DNA of 64,000 nucleotides from DASQPR01 sp963797605 (GTDB taxonomy: Bacteria > Actinomycetota > Actinomycetes > Mycobacteriales > Micromonosporaceae), in the NCBI GenBank assembly GCA_963797605.1, contig CAWCPX010000013.1, positions 186,001 to 250,000 on the forward strand. The letters run 5' to 3'. A program made the translations under genes and the position numbers. The notes under the pieces are model-generated. The model was given only the letters and a program-made list of their open reading frames with translations. It was not told the DNA's origin and searched no databases. This document shows, piece after piece, positions 9,535-18,494 of the stretch. The number at the start of each line of letters is the position of its first letter. Position 1 is the first letter of the stretch.

Positions 9535-9558
9535 GATCGCGGCGTCCGTCGGCGGTGG

Positions 9559-9987
9559 TCAGTCATCCTCGGCGTCCGCTTCGCGCAAGACGTCGGCGTC
9601 ATGCTGTCGCGCCATGCGCATCGTCGGTGAATCGAGCCCGAGCCCGAGACTGGCGTCGCTCGGCAGGTTCTCCTGAAGGATCTCGCCGCCCGCGCGCAGC
9701 ACGTCGTCGACGGCGGCGCGCACGGTCGCCACGATCGACGCGGCCAGCGCTTTCGAGTTCGGGGTGCGGTAGACGCGCGGGTCGATCTCGAGTTCGAGCA
9801 GCTGACCACGCGGTCCGACCACGGCTTTGATAAGCCGGTCGTCGGACCAGGCGGTGCCGGTGACCCGCATCAACCGCCGCTGCGTGTCGCCCATGGTCGC
9901 GATCGACTGCCGCAGATCACCGATCATCGACGACAGCGCGTTCCAGTTCGGGCGGTGCGGATCCGAGCCCGGACGTTGCGGATTCAT
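9559..9987 (-). CDS. YbaB/EbfC-family nucleoid-associated protein (EspL-like position)
   Basis: A 142-residue protein from ATG 9987 (site GAGGCGGGGG). The central part (QRRLMRVTGTAWSDDRLIKA, then LELEIDPRVYRT and a helical C-terminus) follows the YbaB/EbfC fold of small DNA-binding proteins. Such proteins are regular members of ESX loci (EspL in ESX-1), where they act as chaperone or regulator. It is transcribed just ahead of the mycosin gene on the same strand. The frame stays open to 10065, but that extension has no ribosome site and crosses the divergent promoter region. Confidence 0.78.
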   Translation of the reverse strand: MNPQRPGSDPHRPNWNALSSMIGDLRQSIATMGDTQRRLMRVTGTAWSDDRLIKAVVGPRGQLLELEIDPRVYRTPNSKALAASIVATVRAAVDDVLRAGGEILQENLPSDASLGLGLDSPTMRMARQHDADVLREADAEDD

Positions 9988-10172
9988 TGGCCCCCGCCTC
10001 GATGAACATGAGATACGGCCGATGCCGCCCCGCGATGGTATTACCGAGACGGGGCGGCGGACCACCCCGTGCGCCGCGGCACGGGCGGTGCGATGTCACC
10101 CGGTTCGCATACGATGGCCGTGCACGCGCGATCGTCGATGGACACGGCACGGCAACCAGCGGGGAGGCTGCG

Positions 10173-11261
10173 ATGACACGAGACCCGGGCGACACCGGCC
10201 CCTACGGCGCCACCTCCGCGCAGAACACGACGACCGACTGGCTGAGCGATTTCACCCCGGTCTCGGCGAAGCTCGCGGGCATGGCCGACTACGCCAAGGC
10301 CCTCAGCGACATCTCGATGAACCTGATGAGTCACCGCACCCGCCTGATCGAGCAGATGAACGAGGTCCTGGCGGCGGGCGCGTTCGCGGGCGGGTTTCCC
10401 GAGGTGACCTATGCCTCTCACTTGCACCAACAGAACATGTCCGAGTTCAGCCAATACATTCAGCGGCTCTACGACGGCATCTTCCACACCGCCAACGCGG
10501 CCAAAGCCATCGCCGACGCCTACGGAGACAGCGACTCGTTCTCGGCCATCTCGCTCAACACGGTGCAGTTCGCGTTTGGTGACCTCAGCGCGACGCGGCC
10601 GGCCGGCATGCCCGCGTCGGTCACGCAGACGTTCGACCAGATGGCCGCGAACCAGCCGCCCGGCGGTGACAAGGGCCGGCCGGCTCCGATCTGGACCTCG
10701 ACCGGCACCGTGATGAACCCCGACGGCGGCATGACACAGACCTATGTCGACCAGTACGGCGAGTCCCGCACGATCACGATCTCCTACGACAGCAGCGGCC
10801 ACCAGATCACCACGACGGTCGACCCCACCGGCAAGACCGTCAGCGACTCGTCGACCTACAGCTACCCGCTCGGCACCTACACGATGACGACCACGACCGA
10901 TCAGAAGGGTCACGTGACGACGTCCGGGTCGAACTCGTACGGCACCGGTGGCAACACGTACGTCACCGACGACACCAGCGACGGCGTGCTGACCGGCGAG
11001 ACCACGGTGACCACGAACGCCAACGGCAGCCAGACGACGACCATCTACTCGTACGACAAGGGCAAGCGCACGATCGAGTCCCAGGTCACGGTGGGTCAGG
11101 ACAATCCGGTCAGCAACGCCGTCCCGGACTCGCCGGCCGACGACGCGATCAACTCGATCCGGGCCTCGATGCCGCAGGACCCACCGCCGAAAGACACGAA
11201 GATCGTGGCCCCGGGCGAACCGGGCGTCGACTACACCGGCGGCGGCACCACGACCGCCTGA
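10173..11261 (+). CDS. Putative T7SS-associated protein: helical head plus Thr-rich beta repeats
   Basis: 362 residues from ATG 10173 with a strong GGGGAGG site. Residues about 20-130 are helical, like ESX substrate heads but without a clear W-x-G. Residues about 180-310 are a low-complexity, Thr/Gly/Ser/Tyr-rich run of short beta units (TQTYVDQYGESRTI, TTTVDPTGKT, TTTTDQKGHV) resembling secreted fibrous or YD-like repeats. The C-terminus is Pro-rich. It has no signal peptide. Position beside the core genes suggests a T7SS substrate or wall-associated accessory protein. I do not recognise a named family. Confidence 0.7.
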   Translation: MTRDPGDTGPYGATSAQNTTTDWLSDFTPVSAKLAGMADYAKALSDISMNLMSHRTRLIEQMNEVLAAGAFAGGFPEVTYASHLHQQNMSEFSQYIQRLYDGIFHTANAAKAIADAYGDSDSFSAISLNTVQFAFGDLSATRPAGMPASVTQTFDQMAANQPPGGDKGRPAPIWTSTGTVMNPDGGMTQTYVDQYGESRTITISYDSSGHQITTTVDPTGKTVSDSSTYSYPLGTYTMTTTTDQKGHVTTSGSNSYGTGGNTYVTDDTSDGVLTGETTVTTNANGSQTTTIYSYDKGKRTIESQVTVGQDNPVSNAVPDSPADDAINSIRASMPQDPPPKDTKIVAPGEPGVDYTGGGTTTA

Positions 11262-11322
11262 GCGAGACGACGAGCTGACGGAGAAGACGGACGGCACGGC
11301 AGGCGCGACGGGGGAGGACGAC

Positions 11323-13145
11323 ATGGATTACTGGGGCGCGAAGGCGGTGTGGTACTCGTCCGGTCCGGACGGGTTCGGCCAGTGGTACACACCTCCCGAC
11401 CAAAGCGCGGGTGGTGCCGAGTTCTCCGCGCCGCCCTCGAAGGACGGCACCACCGGCTCGACCATCGACCAGATCCGCGCGTCGCTGCACAACTCGCAGC
11501 CGGCACATCTGTCGGCGCTCGCGGATCAGTGGCAGAACCTCTACAACATGCTCGACGCGATTCGCACGCAGTTGCTGACCGAGAGCACCATCCTGCACGA
11601 CGAGAAATGGAAGTCGGGCAAGGCGCGCGACGCGTTCATGACGACCGGGCCCGGGCAGGCGCTCGCCTATCTCGACGCGTGGATGGACTCGGCCATCTCG
11701 AACCAGGCGGCGCTGCAGGTGATCGCGTCGATCGTGCTCGACTACCAGGGCCAGATGGAACCGCTCTGGCAGGAATACCAGAAGGCCGTGAAGGACGCGC
11801 AGAACGTCTCGTTCGGCGACAAGGCCTACGCCTGGTTCTGGGACTACAACCTCATCGGCGGCAGCGACCAGCCGGATTACGACAAGCAGACCGACGCCGA
11901 CAAGATCCGGCAGATCAGCGACGTCAAGAACAAGTACAACATCAAGGCGCAGGCACTCGCGTACAAGATGGCGCAGGAGATGTTCGGCACCTATTCGACG
12001 TTCTCCGCCGGCCACGGCCCGCTCTACGAGGCACCCGACGCCGTCGTCGATCCGCCGGGCGTGCCGCTCGTGCCGCACCTGGGCGGCGGCGTCCCGTCCG
12101 TGACTCCACCGCGGTGCCATCAATGCCGTCCGTGCCCACGCCACCCGTGCCCACGCCACCCGTCCCGACCGCGCCGACCCCGACGCTCGGTCCGCCGCCG
12201 GCCGTACCCGTGCTGCCTCCGCCTGTCTCCGTTCCTGACCTTCCCCCGCTGCCCTCGGTGCCGAACCCGCAGGGCGCGCCGGTCGTCGATCCCGTTGTGC
12301 TGCCACCGGCCGTTTTCGGTGTTCCGGCGGTCGGCATGCCCGCCGTCAGCGCACCCGGGGTGGAAGCGCCCGCGCTACCAGGCGGGGCCGGCAGCCCGTT
12401 CGCGTCGCCGAACGTGCCGAGCACCAGCGGTCTGCTCTCCCGATCGACGACTTCCGGGCTGGAGGCGTCGTCGCCGCTCGGTGGCCTGGGCCGAGGTGCG
12501 CGTTCGCTGTCGCGGATGCCGCAGGAGAGCGAGCCGCCCCCGGCGGGCCGTGGCCGTGGCCGTGGCGGCGCCAACGAAGCCGCCGACGCCGGGCGCGAAC
12601 CCGGCATGGAGGATCTGTTCGGCGGCAAGGGCATGTCGGCGCCGCCGGTGCTCGGCAACAAACGACGGGCCCGCGGTCGGTCGGTGACACCGCCCGCCGT
12701 GACCAGCGACGAGATCAGCACCGGGCTGCCCGGCCGGGGCGACGCCACACCGCCGATCCTTGCCAGGACCGATCGGAAGACGGACACGCGACGAGCCCAG
12801 CCGGTCACCGGTCGCGGTTCCACCCATGACGACATCCTGACGCCGACGCTGCGCGCGCCGTCGGCGCCGGTGAGCGGCGACACCGTCTCCGGCCTGGAAG
12901 AGGTGCCGGCCACGCTGCGGGCCTCGGGTCGCGCGGCCGTCGTGTCGTCGGGCGAGCTGACCAACCGCCGGGCCACGCGCACGATGCGTGACCCGGCGGT
13001 CCACGAAGGAGTCGAGACGACGGCTCCGCCGACCGCCGAGGAGGCGTTCAGCGTGCGGACACCCGGGGGCGGCGTGCTCGGCGGCGGCCAGGAGCCGTCC
13101 GGGTACACGGCCGAAGAGCAGGCCCAGGTGCGCGCGACAGGTTAG
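11323..13145 (+). pseudogene. Large WXG/PPE-like helical protein with Pro-rich tail (one frameshift)
   Basis: ATG 11323 follows a GGGGGAGG site. Residues 1-245 form a helical domain with an ESX-like hinge (HDEKWKSGKARDAF). At about 12100-12115 the frame must change by one base; the continuation is a Pro/Val-rich linker (PSMPSVPTPPVPTPPVP) and a basic, Gly/Pro/Ser-rich low-complexity tail to TAG 13143-13145, about 607 residues in all. The downstream frame has the same codon bias but no ribosome site of its own, so one interrupted gene is likelier than two genes. It is a plausible T7SS substrate or surface protein. The indel may be a sequencing error in a CG-rich stretch. Confidence 0.68.
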
Positions 13146-13394
13146 GCCCTGTCCTGCCGATCATCGGTGGGCCGAGGCCCCGGACGACGACCTGCGGCGC
13201 TCTCGCAGATCCCGAAGACGACCGCCGCGAGCTTGCCGGATCGCCGTCTGGAATCCGCCTCGCCTCACCATGACCGACAGAACAGGGCCCGGTCCTGAGT
13301 GGACAAATGGGACCGAAGTCGCGCCGGACGGTGCGGTAAAGTGTGGCGTTCCGCGTGCGTCAAACGGGTGCGGACTGATCCGAATGGGGGAGCG

Positions 13395-15074
13395 GTGGCA
13401 CGCATGCTGGTGGTCGGCTCGGAGCAGCCGGGCGCGTTTCCCACCATTCGCGACGCCGTCGAGGTCGCTCCACAGGACGCGGTCATCCAGGTCGCGCCGG
13501 GCACCTATCGCGAGGCGCTGCACCTCGACGGACGCCGGCTGAGCATCGTGGCCGCCGGAGATCCCGGCAGCGTGATCATCGACGCGGAAGACGCCCGCCA
13601 GCCCGCGATCGCCGCCCGCGACGCCGATCTCACGTTGGAGGGCCTGTCCTTCCGCTCCGCCGAGGCAGCCGCGGTGAGCGTGGCCAGCGGCCGCCTGCAG
13701 ATCCGCGGCTGCACCGCCACCGCCCGTTACGGCGCCGGCATCAGCGTTTCCGACGGTGCTCAGGTCCAGGCCACCGACGTCACGGTCAGCGACAGCCAGT
13801 TCGGCATGCTCATCGAGGACGCGGGCGGCACGATCGAGCGATGCGTCATCCGTGACAGCGGCGAGGACGGGATCATCGTGCGGCTGGGCGCCGATCCGAT
13901 GATCCGCGACACCACGATCAGCAACAGCGCCTATCGCGGCATCTACATCTACCAGGGCGGACGGCCGGAGGTGTCGCACTGTGAGATATCGGCGTCCGGC
14001 GACGTCGGCATCTCGGTCGCGCACCAGAGCGCCCCGACGATCCGCAACTGCCGCGTCCGCGAAGCACGGGGCGTCGGCATCATGGTGGGCCGCGGGTGCC
14101 GTGGCGTGATCGAGGGTTGCACGATCGAGGGCACCGCGACCCCGCCGATCCACGTTGACGAGGGTGCCGACGTCACGATCCTCGAGCCGGCCTCCCTCGG
14201 CCCGGCCGGTCCGCGTAACGCCGGCGCCGCCGAGCGCGCGCTCCACCAGGACCCGGAGCGCGTCGCGGCGCTGCTCGCCCAACTCGACGCGATGGTCGGG
14301 CTCGCCGGCGTCAAAGCCGAGGTGCGGGCGCTGATCGACGAGATCCAGGTCAACGAGTGGCGGCGCGAGGCAGGCCTCGCCGTCGGCGCGGCCAGCCACC
14401 ACCTGATCTTCACCGGCGCGCCCGGCACCGGCAAGACGACCGTCGCGCGGGTCTACGGCGAGTTGCTGCGCGCGCTCGGCGTGCTGCCCGACGGCAAGTT
14501 CAAGGAAGTCGCCCGGCGCGACCTGGTCGGACAGTACATCGGCCACACCGCCGAGAAGACGAACGCCGTGTTCGAAGAAGCGCTCGGCGGCGTGCTGTTC
14601 ATCGACGAGGCGTACACGCTGTCGCGGTCCAGCGGCGCGAGTTCCGACTTCGGGCGCGAGGCGATCGACACCCTCGTCAAGCTCATGGAGGACCACCGCG
14701 ACGAGATCGCCGTCATCGTCGCCGGTTACACCAACGAGATGCTCGAATTCCTCGACGCGAACGCCGGCCTGGCCTCCCGTTTCGCGAAGACGCTCGAATT
14801 CGAGAACTACTCGCCGCACGAACTCGTCCTGATCGTCGACCGCATCGCCCATAACGACGACTATCTGCTCGCGCACGGGGTCGGCGACGCGTTGCGCGAA
14901 TGGTTCGGGCAGATCCAACGGGATCAGAACTTCGGCAACGCCCGCGAGGCCCGTCGGTTGCTGGAAGGCATGCGCAAGGCACAGTCCGGCCGGCTGCGCG
15001 CGCTCGGCCGCATGCCCGACCGCGACGATCTGCGCACGCTGGTCCTCGACGACCTGCTGGCCGCGACCCGCTAG
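13395..15074 (+). CDS. Right-handed beta-helix fused to a CbxX/CfqX-type AAA+ ATPase (EccA-like)
   Basis: 559 residues from GTG 13395 (site GGGGGAG; ATG 13404 is an alternative). Residues about 1-270 are parallel beta-helix repeats of about 23 residues (G-x-x-I-x-x-C/D-N-x-I pattern). Residues about 285-559 are an AAA+ domain with Walker A GAPGTGKTT (Lys347), Walker B VLFIDEAY (Asp404-Glu405), a sensor Asn-like IVAGYTNEM and an SRF arginine finger. The ATPase half is the family of ESX EccA, thought to process or release substrates. The beta-helix replaces EccA's TPR head and may bind effectors. The next gene starts 6 bases later, so it heads the effector island operon. Confidence 0.88.
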   Translation: MARMLVVGSEQPGAFPTIRDAVEVAPQDAVIQVAPGTYREALHLDGRRLSIVAAGDPGSVIIDAEDARQPAIAARDADLTLEGLSFRSAEAAAVSVASGRLQIRGCTATARYGAGISVSDGAQVQATDVTVSDSQFGMLIEDAGGTIERCVIRDSGEDGIIVRLGADPMIRDTTISNSAYRGIYIYQGGRPEVSHCEISASGDVGISVAHQSAPTIRNCRVREARGVGIMVGRGCRGVIEGCTIEGTATPPIHVDEGADVTILEPASLGPAGPRNAGAAERALHQDPERVAALLAQLDAMVGLAGVKAEVRALIDEIQVNEWRREAGLAVGAASHHLIFTGAPGTGKTTVARVYGELLRALGVLPDGKFKEVARRDLVGQYIGHTAEKTNAVFEEALGGVLFIDEAYTLSRSSGASSDFGREAIDTLVKLMEDHRDEIAVIVAGYTNEMLEFLDANAGLASRFAKTLEFENYSPHELVLIVDRIAHNDDYLLAHGVGDALREWFGQIQRDQNFGNAREARRLLEGMRKAQSGRLRALGRMPDRDDLRTLVLDDLLAATR

Positions 15075-15080
15075 CCGCCG

Positions 15081-16118
15081 ATGCGTGACGATCCTGAGGT
15101 GCCCGCGATCACCGCACCGGCACGGCGGATGCCCGGAGCGCGGCACGCGCTGACCGTCGTCCACCCGCGCTCGCCGGTGCTGCGGATCCGTTACCGCGAC
15201 GGGGTTCTGGTCGACCCGTACGGTTTTCCGGACTGGCTGCTCTATGCCCGGGCGATCGTCGAGATGCCGGCCGTGCCACCCGGCCTCGGGCGCGACGAGA
15301 TCCGGGTGCTCGACGTGCTGGCCGCGAACGCCGTGATGGCCGGCCGAGGCGATGACCCGCTGTGGTCCGGCGCGACCGGCACTCCCGACAGCTGGTGCTG
15401 GGCCCACCTCGGCCGGAGCCGGCGGTTGGCGCTGGTGCCGATCGAGTTGCACGGAGCCGACCGGCACGGCGGCGGCATGCGTACGACGGTGCCGACAGCG
15501 GCCCATCGCGGGCTGCGCGCCGAACCGGGGCAGGTCGCGATCGGTGCCGGCGACGCGGTGCCGGACGACCTCCTCGACGACCTGGAGCGACTGATCGGGC
15601 AGCCGCTGCCGGCCGGTTACCGCGCGTATCTCGGGCGCACCAACGGCGCCGGGCCGGTGGAGCCCGCCGTCGTGCCCGATGCCGGATTCGTGGTCGACCA
15701 GCCGTTGTTCGGGATCGCGCGGGACGACCCGCATCAGGACCTCGCGTTCGCCCGCGACTTTCTGACCGACCGGTTCGCGCCCGGCCTGCTGCCGATCGGC
15801 TACGTGCAGGGCGGACTGCTCGCGCTGGAGTTGACCGGTCCGGCCGCTGGCGCCGTCTGGTATTGGGACGACGACGATCCGCGCGATGACGACGCGTACG
15901 GTCCGGCGGAGATCCGTGCCACGCTGGTGCGTCGGTGCGCGAGAACGTTCGACGAATTCCTCGCCGCGCTCATCCGGCCACCGGCCGCATTGGTCACGCA
16001 GGCCGCCGCATGGGCGTCGACCGCGCAGGCTCGCGTGGTGCCCGACGAGCTGACCGGCGCCAGCCTGCCGGCCGCGATGCGACCGCCCGGAGCCCCGAGC
16101 GCGCCACGGCACCGCTGA
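15081..16118 (+). CDS. Nuclease-like (HNH/WHH-type) N-terminus fused to an SMI1/KNR4 (SUKH-1) immunity domain
   Basis: 345 residues. The C-terminal half (LPAGYRAYLGRTNGAGPVEP, then GLLPIGYVQGGLLALEL and AVWYWDDDDP) is a SUKH-1 (SMI1/KNR4) domain, typical of immunity proteins to nuclease toxins. The N-terminal half has DPYGFPDWLLYA and then WCWAHL (His109), LVPIELH (His124) and RHGGG (His129). This spacing resembles the terminal His cluster of WHH/LHH toxins of the HNH/EndoVII superfamily. It may be a toxin-immunity fusion or a decoy nuclease. It starts 6 bases after the ATPase gene. The SUKH call is firm; the nuclease call is inference from motif spacing. Confidence 0.75.
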   Translation: MRDDPEVPAITAPARRMPGARHALTVVHPRSPVLRIRYRDGVLVDPYGFPDWLLYARAIVEMPAVPPGLGRDEIRVLDVLAANAVMAGRGDDPLWSGATGTPDSWCWAHLGRSRRLALVPIELHGADRHGGGMRTTVPTAAHRGLRAEPGQVAIGAGDAVPDDLLDDLERLIGQPLPAGYRAYLGRTNGAGPVEPAVVPDAGFVVDQPLFGIARDDPHQDLAFARDFLTDRFAPGLLPIGYVQGGLLALELTGPAAGAVWYWDDDDPRDDDAYGPAEIRATLVRRCARTFDEFLAALIRPPAALVTQAAAWASTAQARVVPDELTGASLPAAMRPPGAPSAPRHR

Positions 16119-16163
16119 CCGCAGGGGCGACGGCGACCGACCCCACGAGGATAGGGTGAACGT

Positions 16164-17189
16164 ATGACTGACGGCGTTGACTGGCTGCGCGTGCCCGACG
16201 GGCGGCGGCCGAGCCAGATCATCCCGGTCGTGGCGCCCGACGAGGTCGGCGGCTTCCGGTTCGCCCGCGTCGACGACGGTATCAACACCGACGGCTCGCC
16301 ACGCTACGCACCGGAGCGCGAGCCGGTCACCGACCCGGCCGAACGTGAACGCCTCCTCGGTTACCTCACAGGCGGCGCGGTCGTACTCGAATCCGACTGG
16401 TACGACGCCGATCGCATCGATCCGACCCGTCAGTTCGCGGTTCAGAAGGCGTACCGGACGGATGGTGTCTGGGTCTGGAATTCCGCCGTTGACTATTACC
16501 TGCGCTGGCACGACGTCGGGCCGGATCCGGCGTTTCGCGAGTGGATCGTCGGCAACGGTTATCAGGTGCCGACCGTCGGCGCCGACGTGGTCGCGCGCGC
16601 TCTCGTGGCGACGAACGAACGGCTCGACACGCTGGCGCGGCTGGTCGCCGAATACAAGGCCGAGCATCCGGCACCGGCCGTGGCCGCCCCGTTCCCCGAC
16701 GACGTGCGGCACGCCCTCGAACGCCTCGGCTGGCAGCCCGGCCGCGACATGTCCCAGCAGGTGTCGCGCTGGTTGACGGGCTGGGTCGACGAACTCGCGG
16801 ACCTGCCGTTCGAGGAAGACGGCTACCCGCGCTACGTGCCGACGGCGGCCGCCCTCGCCGTGCTCAACGAGTTCGGCGGTCTCGCCAGCCTCGCCAACGG
16901 GCCCGGTGTCACGTCGGCGCAGATCCCGTTCACGATCTTCCCGACCGGCGGCGAAGACGATCTGATGCAGTTCGTCTTCGAGGTGCAGATGCTCGGCGAG
17001 CGAGTCGGTGCCCGGGTGTTCCAGGTCGGCGAGATCGAACGCCGGATGGGCGCGCTCGTGGTCGATGAGCAGGGGCGCGTCTTCGCGAGCGGTCCGATCG
17101 ACCTCTATCTCGGCGCCGACATCCATGAGGCGCTGACCCGGATGCTCCAGGGCGTGCGGGCGCAGCAGCTCAACGAACTCGGATTCTGA
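16164..17189 (+). CDS. SUKH-3-family immunity-type protein with an uncharacterised N-terminal domain
   Basis: 341 residues. Residues about 170-335 match the SUKH-3 pattern: VRHALERLGWQPGRDMS, a W-x-x-W helix, AVLNEFGGLASL, a late VGEIERRMGALVVDEQGRVF and LYLGADIHEALTRML. SUKH proteins neutralise polymorphic toxins. The N-terminal about 150 residues (AVVLESDWYDADRIDP, TDGVWVWNSAVDYYLRWH) form a separate domain that I cannot name. It lies 45 bases after the SUKH-1 gene and only one base before the SseB-like gene, so it is part of the same operon. Confidence 0.78.
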   Translation: MTDGVDWLRVPDGRRPSQIIPVVAPDEVGGFRFARVDDGINTDGSPRYAPEREPVTDPAERERLLGYLTGGAVVLESDWYDADRIDPTRQFAVQKAYRTDGVWVWNSAVDYYLRWHDVGPDPAFREWIVGNGYQVPTVGADVVARALVATNERLDTLARLVAEYKAEHPAPAVAAPFPDDVRHALERLGWQPGRDMSQQVSRWLTGWVDELADLPFEEDGYPRYVPTAAALAVLNEFGGLASLANGPGVTSAQIPFTIFPTGGEDDLMQFVFEVQMLGERVGARVFQVGEIERRMGALVVDEQGRVFASGPIDLYLGADIHEALTRMLQGVRAQQLNELGF

Positions 17190-17190
17190 C

Positions 17191-18075
17191 GTGAGCGCGA
17201 CCGCGGCGACCGGCACCTGGGAACCGGTCAACGAGGTCGAGCGCTTGCTGCGCGACGCGTGGCTGCGCGACGACACTGTGGCCTTCCTGCGCACGCTCGC
17301 CGCCGCGCCGCTCTATCTCCCCGGCTTCACCCGGCGCGGCGCCGGCCAGCGCCTGCTGACGTGGCAACACGACGACCGTGAGCACCTGCTCGTCTTCACG
17401 TCGCCGCAAGCGCTCCGCCAGCAGCTCGCCCACGTCGTCGACGGCTGGCGGCTGACGGACATGACCGAACTGATCCGGTCGCGGCCCGACCCGGCGTACG
17501 GCATCGCGATCAACCCGAACGCGCCGATCGGGGCGTGCTTGAACTCCGAAGACGTGGCGGCGCTGGCCGAGATGCTCGCCGAGGAGCCGGTGTTCCACGC
17601 AGTCACGCCCGCCGAGACCGTGATGGCCGACGCGCTCGCGGGGTCGCGGCCGGACGCGTACCTGGACGCGCTCATGCTCTCGTCCGTGCTGGTGCCGGTG
17701 ACCGAGACGACCACACCCGACCGCGTCGGCCGGTCCGACTTCCCGTGGCGGATCGAGGCGATCGACGGCGCCCCGACGCTTTCCGTCTTCACGTCCGACC
17801 TTCGCATGGCGGCCGCGGTTTCCGACCGGGCGCCGTCCGTTCGGGTGGAGATGATGGCGCTTGCGCACGCGTGGCCGGATCCGGCGGTGCGGCTCGCGGT
17901 CAACCCGGGGTCCGCGATCGGGGCCACGTTCACGGGCACGCAGGTCAGCGACCTGATCGAGTGGACGCGTCGGATCGTGACCCGCCATCCCGACGCGGCG
18001 ACGGCACCGTCCCCGGTGGACGGTCCGGCTCGCTCCTCGATTCGTGATCTGCTCCGCGGGACTGCGCATTCCTGA
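17191..18075 (+). CDS. Tandem SseB-like domain protein
   Basis: 294 residues from GTG 17191, one base after the upstream stop codon. It contains two copies of the SseB N-terminal-type fold. In each, a short helix (VERLLRDAW or PDAYLDALML) leads to strands (APLYLPG or SSVLVPV), then a TSPQALR- or TSDLRMA-like segment and an AINPNAPIGACL or AVNPGSAIGATF strand. In actinomycetes these proteins accompany T7SS and toxin loci and are thought to act as chaperone or immunity partners. No enzymatic motif is seen. Confidence 0.8.
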   Translation: MSATAATGTWEPVNEVERLLRDAWLRDDTVAFLRTLAAAPLYLPGFTRRGAGQRLLTWQHDDREHLLVFTSPQALRQQLAHVVDGWRLTDMTELIRSRPDPAYGIAINPNAPIGACLNSEDVAALAEMLAEEPVFHAVTPAETVMADALAGSRPDAYLDALMLSSVLVPVTETTTPDRVGRSDFPWRIEAIDGAPTLSVFTSDLRMAAAVSDRAPSVRVEMMALAHAWPDPAVRLAVNPGSAIGATFTGTQVSDLIEWTRRIVTRHPDAATAPSPVDGPARSSIRDLLRGTAHS

Positions 18076-18125
18076 CGCGTACCGATATCCTCAATGCGCC
18101 GCGCGTAACGGGGGAGGGGAACGCG

Positions 18126-18473
18126 ATGCCGACGTACCTCAATATGAACGACGGTCCGGAGCAGGTGGCCGGCACAGCGCTGCAGCTCAAGGGGCTAGCC
18201 GCCGACCTCGACTCGCAGGCGCGGGTGATCCTCGGCGAGATCCAGGACATCGAGGCCCGCAAGCCCTGGGGTGACGACGAGACCGGCCAGACCTTCGAGG
18301 CCGCCTACAACCAGGTGCCCGCGCAGGGTGGTCCGGCGTTCAGCAAGTCCCTTCAGGACGAACTCGGCGCCGCCGGCAAGGCCCTCAACGGGATCAGCGA
18401 CAACATCGTCAACGCCGTCGCCGATTACCAATCGACGGACGTGGACAGCTCCGAAGCCATCACCAACGTCTGA
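18126..18473 (+). CDS. WXG100-like protein preceding the large toxin
   Basis: 115 residues, ATG 18126 with a GGGGGAGGGG site. Helix-turn-helix design with the hinge KPWGDDETGQTFEAAY near residues 50-65, where W-G-D replaces W-x-G. It is placed 21 bases before the giant toxin gene, where small ESX partners usually pair with the toxin's WXG/LXG head for export. Confidence 0.8.
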   Translation: MPTYLNMNDGPEQVAGTALQLKGLAADLDSQARVILGEIQDIEARKPWGDDETGQTFEAAYNQVPAQGGPAFSKSLQDELGAAGKALNGISDNIVNAVADYQSTDVDSSEAITNV

Positions 18474-18494
18474 TCGGCCGGAGAGAGGCGAGCG

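Noticed and set aside
12100..13145. Separate gene for the Pro-rich tail after the WXG/PPE-like protein
   Set aside because: No start codon with a ribosome site is near the frame change, and the composition continues smoothly across it.
13161..17294. 1377-codon open frame on the minus strand across the effector island
   Set aside because: It is antisense to four well-supported genes, is rich in Arg, His, Gly and Asp with no domain, and reflects the third-position GC bias of the real frame.
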